6,719 nt of DNA, taken from the NCBI GenBank assembly GCA_023145395.1, contig JAGLDW010000272.1:1-6719 (forward strand). The letters are read 5' to 3'. Made by a program: the position numbers and the translations under genes. The DNA comes from Lentisphaeria bacterium. GTDB taxonomy: Bacteria > Verrucomicrobiota > Lentisphaeria > Oligosphaerales > Lenti-02. Shown in pieces: positions 5,334-6,719 of the stretch; position 1 is the first letter of the stretch, and each line of letters opens with the position of its first letter. Under the pieces are notes generated by a model. It made no database searches. It was not told the DNA's origin and saw only the letters and a list, made by a program, of their open reading frames with translations.

Positions 5334-5945
5334 ATCTGCCAGGACCCGGTTTCCCGCGTCGGTCAGATGCACGCCGTCGGGCAGGATGAAGCGTCCCGGA
5401 TCGCTTGGGGCGCGCTGCCGCAACTCGACCGAGAGATCGAGCAAGGAGTGTCCATTGCTCCGCGCGAAGACACGCGTTTCAGCTCGATAGACCTCGATGA
5501 ACGCATCCACGCCTCCCCATTTCTCGTACATTTCCAGCGAGTAGTTCATGGCCTTGGCGTGCCAGGAATCGACAATGGGCGGAAACGTGATGACAATCAC
5601 AGTCGGTTCGCCAAGCTTGACCATGCCTGCCTGAAACCGCTTTAGATGTGTGCGAAATTCGTCAAGATCGACCATCTGCCCAGGGTCGAGCCGCTTGAGG
5701 TTGTTGCCACCGAACTGGAGCAGGACAATGTCCGGGCGGTGCGCGGCAACATCCGCGTCGAACCGCTCCATGGCCTCCCGCGCCGAGTTCCCACCCACTC
5801 CGGAGTTGATGACCGTGAAGCGGCACTCCGGATAGGCTCCCTCAAGCTGGGCATTGAGCAACTGCAGCCACTTGCGGCCCTCGGCTGGGCGCGAGCACAG
5901 CGTGATGGAGTCGCCAAAGCCAACGATGGTGCATGTCTTGTTCAT
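5253..5945 (-). CDS. SGNH/GDSL-family hydrolase
   Basis: The 230-residue protein has all four SGNH blocks: GFGDSIT at 9-15 with nucleophile S13, NSGVGGNSA at 47-55 with the oxyanion Gly, FGGNN at 78-82 with N81, and DGVH at 190-193 giving the D190/H193 pair. These enzymes are esterases, lipases or carbohydrate deacetylases. No signal peptide is visible, so it is probably intracellular as encoded. The ATG at 5945 was chosen over a GTG at 5957 because AAGGAG runs into that GTG and leaves it no spacer, while it sits 11 nt before the ATG. It follows the alpha/alpha-barrel gene by 27 nt and is probably co-transcribed with it. Its last 26 codons and stop overlap the convergent ROK gene. A role in removing acyl groups from sugars is inferred from the neighbours only. 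Confidence 0.88.
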   Translation of the reverse strand: MNKTCTIVGFGDSITLCSRPAEGRKWLQLLNAQLEGAYPECRFTVINSGVGGNSAREAMERFDADVAAHRPDIVLLQFGGNNLKRLDPGQMVDLDEFRTHLKRFQAGMVKLGEPTVIVITFPPIVDSWHAKAMNYSLEMYEKWGGVDAFIEVYRAETRVFARSNGHSLLDLSVELRQRAPSDPGRFILPDGVHLTDAGNRVLADLAFAAVHTEKMVADEAGRAEERRIGA

Positions 5946-5956
5946 AGTCCTTGTCA

Positions 5957-5962
5957 CTCCTT
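5957..5962 (-). promoter_or_regulatory. ribosome binding site of the SGNH hydrolase gene
   Basis: AAGGAG on the minus strand, within the 27-nt gap after the upstream stop and 11 nt before the ATG at 5945. It decides the start against the GTG at 5957, which it overlaps. Confidence 0.65.
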
Positions 5963-5972
5963 CTTGATCGGG

Positions 5973-6719
5973 CTATTCGGCCACGCATTCCCGCCACTTC
6001 ACATCGTACCAGTCGGGGAACGGATAGGCGAGCAGGAGCATGTTGTTGCTACCGGGATACCGAGGCGTGAGTTCACCCATGGCAATGCGAGCTGTCTCGA
6101 TGTAGGCGATCATGGCGCTGGCGCGGGGGATGTTCGAGCCAAATCCTTCGCCAAGAGAGCCAATGAAAGAGGCCACGACGGGGACAGTCCAAACGCCCGC
6201 TTCATTGCGAGTGTCCATGGCGCCTTTCGCACGCGTGCGCTTCCCTCCCAAACTCTGCATCGCGACATCCGGCCCGAGCACACTGCGCGTGGGAGGCGCC
6301 CCTTTGGCCTGCCTCAGAAGACGCGCGACCACCCCGCCCACGCTTCGTTTCTTTCGGTAGCCCGATCCCATGGGCACAGTGTCCAGGTACTTCGTGGACG
6401 CAGGCTCGTCGAGGAAGTACACCTTGCGTTCCCAGCCGGCGATAGGGCGACCGCTCGCAGGATCGACAAAGCACGACATCCGCCCGTCCGGCAGATTCGC
6501 CTTGATCCAATCGTCGCAGCGCCGAATGCCATCCAGGTAGCGTTTGTCGCCAGAGAACCGATAGATCTCGCGCAGTGCCTGGCAGGCGAGCGTCGTGGCG
6601 GTGGTGCCATAGGCGGGAGGCTCGAAGTGCCGGGCCCAAATGGGGTTGTTCTCAGCGTCGTATTGGTCGGACCAGAGGGGCACCTTCTTTCCCTGGGCCT
6701 CGAGCAACCAGTCCCCGAG
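5973..6719 (-). CDS. C-terminal part of a putative alpha/alpha-barrel carbohydrate-active protein (possibly pectate-lyase-like)
   Basis: The last 248 codons of a gene whose 5' end lies beyond the right edge; the frame is open to base 6719, so the TTG at 6707 is not its true start. The visible part starts with a DWL segment, then WSDQYD and ARHFEPPAYG, followed by helical pairs such as QALREIYRFSGDKRYLDGI and CDDWIKANLPDG. This pattern suits alpha/alpha-toroid enzymes that act on polysaccharides. The W-x-x-Q-Y-D...EPPA combination reminds me of PL10-type pectate lyases, but I cannot confirm catalytic residues. The tail is PGSNNMLLLAYPFPDWYD. It precedes the SGNH hydrolase by 27 nt on the same strand. 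It could instead be an uncharacterised protein of the same fold. Confidence 0.5.
   Translation of the reverse strand, partial: LGDWLLEAQGKKVPLWSDQYDAENNPIWARHFEPPAYGTTATTLACQALREIYRFSGDKRYLDGIRRCDDWIKANLPDGRMSCFVDPASGRPIAGWERKVYFLDEPASTKYLDTVPMGSGYRKKRSVGGVVARLLRQAKGAPPTRSVLGPDVAMQSLGGKRTRAKGAMDTRNEAGVWTVPVVASFIGSLGEGFGSNIPRASAMIAYIETARIAMGELTPRYPGSNNMLLLAYPFPDWYDVKWRECVAE

Noticed and set aside
6705..6707. TTG as a real start of the rightmost gene
   Set aside because: The frame is open to the window edge and the preceding codons fit the protein, so the gene is simply cut by the edge.
1..6719. CRISPR array, tRNA, insertion sequence, toxin-antitoxin or defence genes
   Set aside because: None of the expected repeats, cloverleaf sequences, transposase motifs or small gene pairs could be found on either strand.

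Overview
The window looks like a piece of a GC-rich bacterial chromosome with carbohydrate-metabolism genes. It has seven protein genes, one of them cut by the right edge. I see no rRNA, tRNA, CRISPR array, transposase or phage gene. The gene families (UroD-like COG0407 protein, NodB-like deacetylase, split transketolase, SGNH hydrolase, ROK regulator) and several kinds of short intergenic repeat would suit a PVC-type or neighbouring environmental phylum such as Planctomycetota, Lentisphaerota or Hydrogenedentota. That placement is a guess from style; no marker gene is present.

Left block (43-3872, all minus strand, transcribed right to left): transketolase N-terminal subunit, transketolase C-terminal subunit (1 nt apart), a UroD-like protein, and a NodB-fold polysaccharide deacetylase-like protein. 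A strong sigma70-type promoter (TTGACA, 17 nt, TATCCT) lies just upstream of the transketolase pair. The gap before the UroD gene holds a 9-bp tandem repeat. The gap before the deacetylase gene holds a compound palindrome.

Middle (3873-4061): a 189-bp divergent control region with three inverted repeats and the promoter. The ROK-family regulator (4062-5333, plus strand) is read away from it and is the obvious candidate regulator of both itself and the transketolase operon. This protein is unusual. Its zinc motif and sugar-binding Asn-Asp are lost, and it carries a Pro/Ser-rich insert encoded by a heptanucleotide simple repeat with G-quadruplex potential on the opposite strand.

Right block (5253-6719, minus strand): a probable alpha/alpha-barrel carbohydrate-active protein (5' end outside the window) followed by an SGNH/GDSL hydrolase. 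The SGNH gene's 3' end overlaps the ROK gene tail to tail by 81 bp.

Working model (inference): a sugar-responsive locus in which extracellular or polymer-acting enzymes (SGNH esterase, alpha/alpha-barrel protein, deacetylase-like protein) sit beside a two-subunit transketolase that handles a ketose phosphate, under a ROK repressor or activator. I do not see a clear previously undescribed defence or mobile system. The most unusual signals are the regulator's altered ligand site and repeat insert, the compound palindrome and the structured divergent control region.
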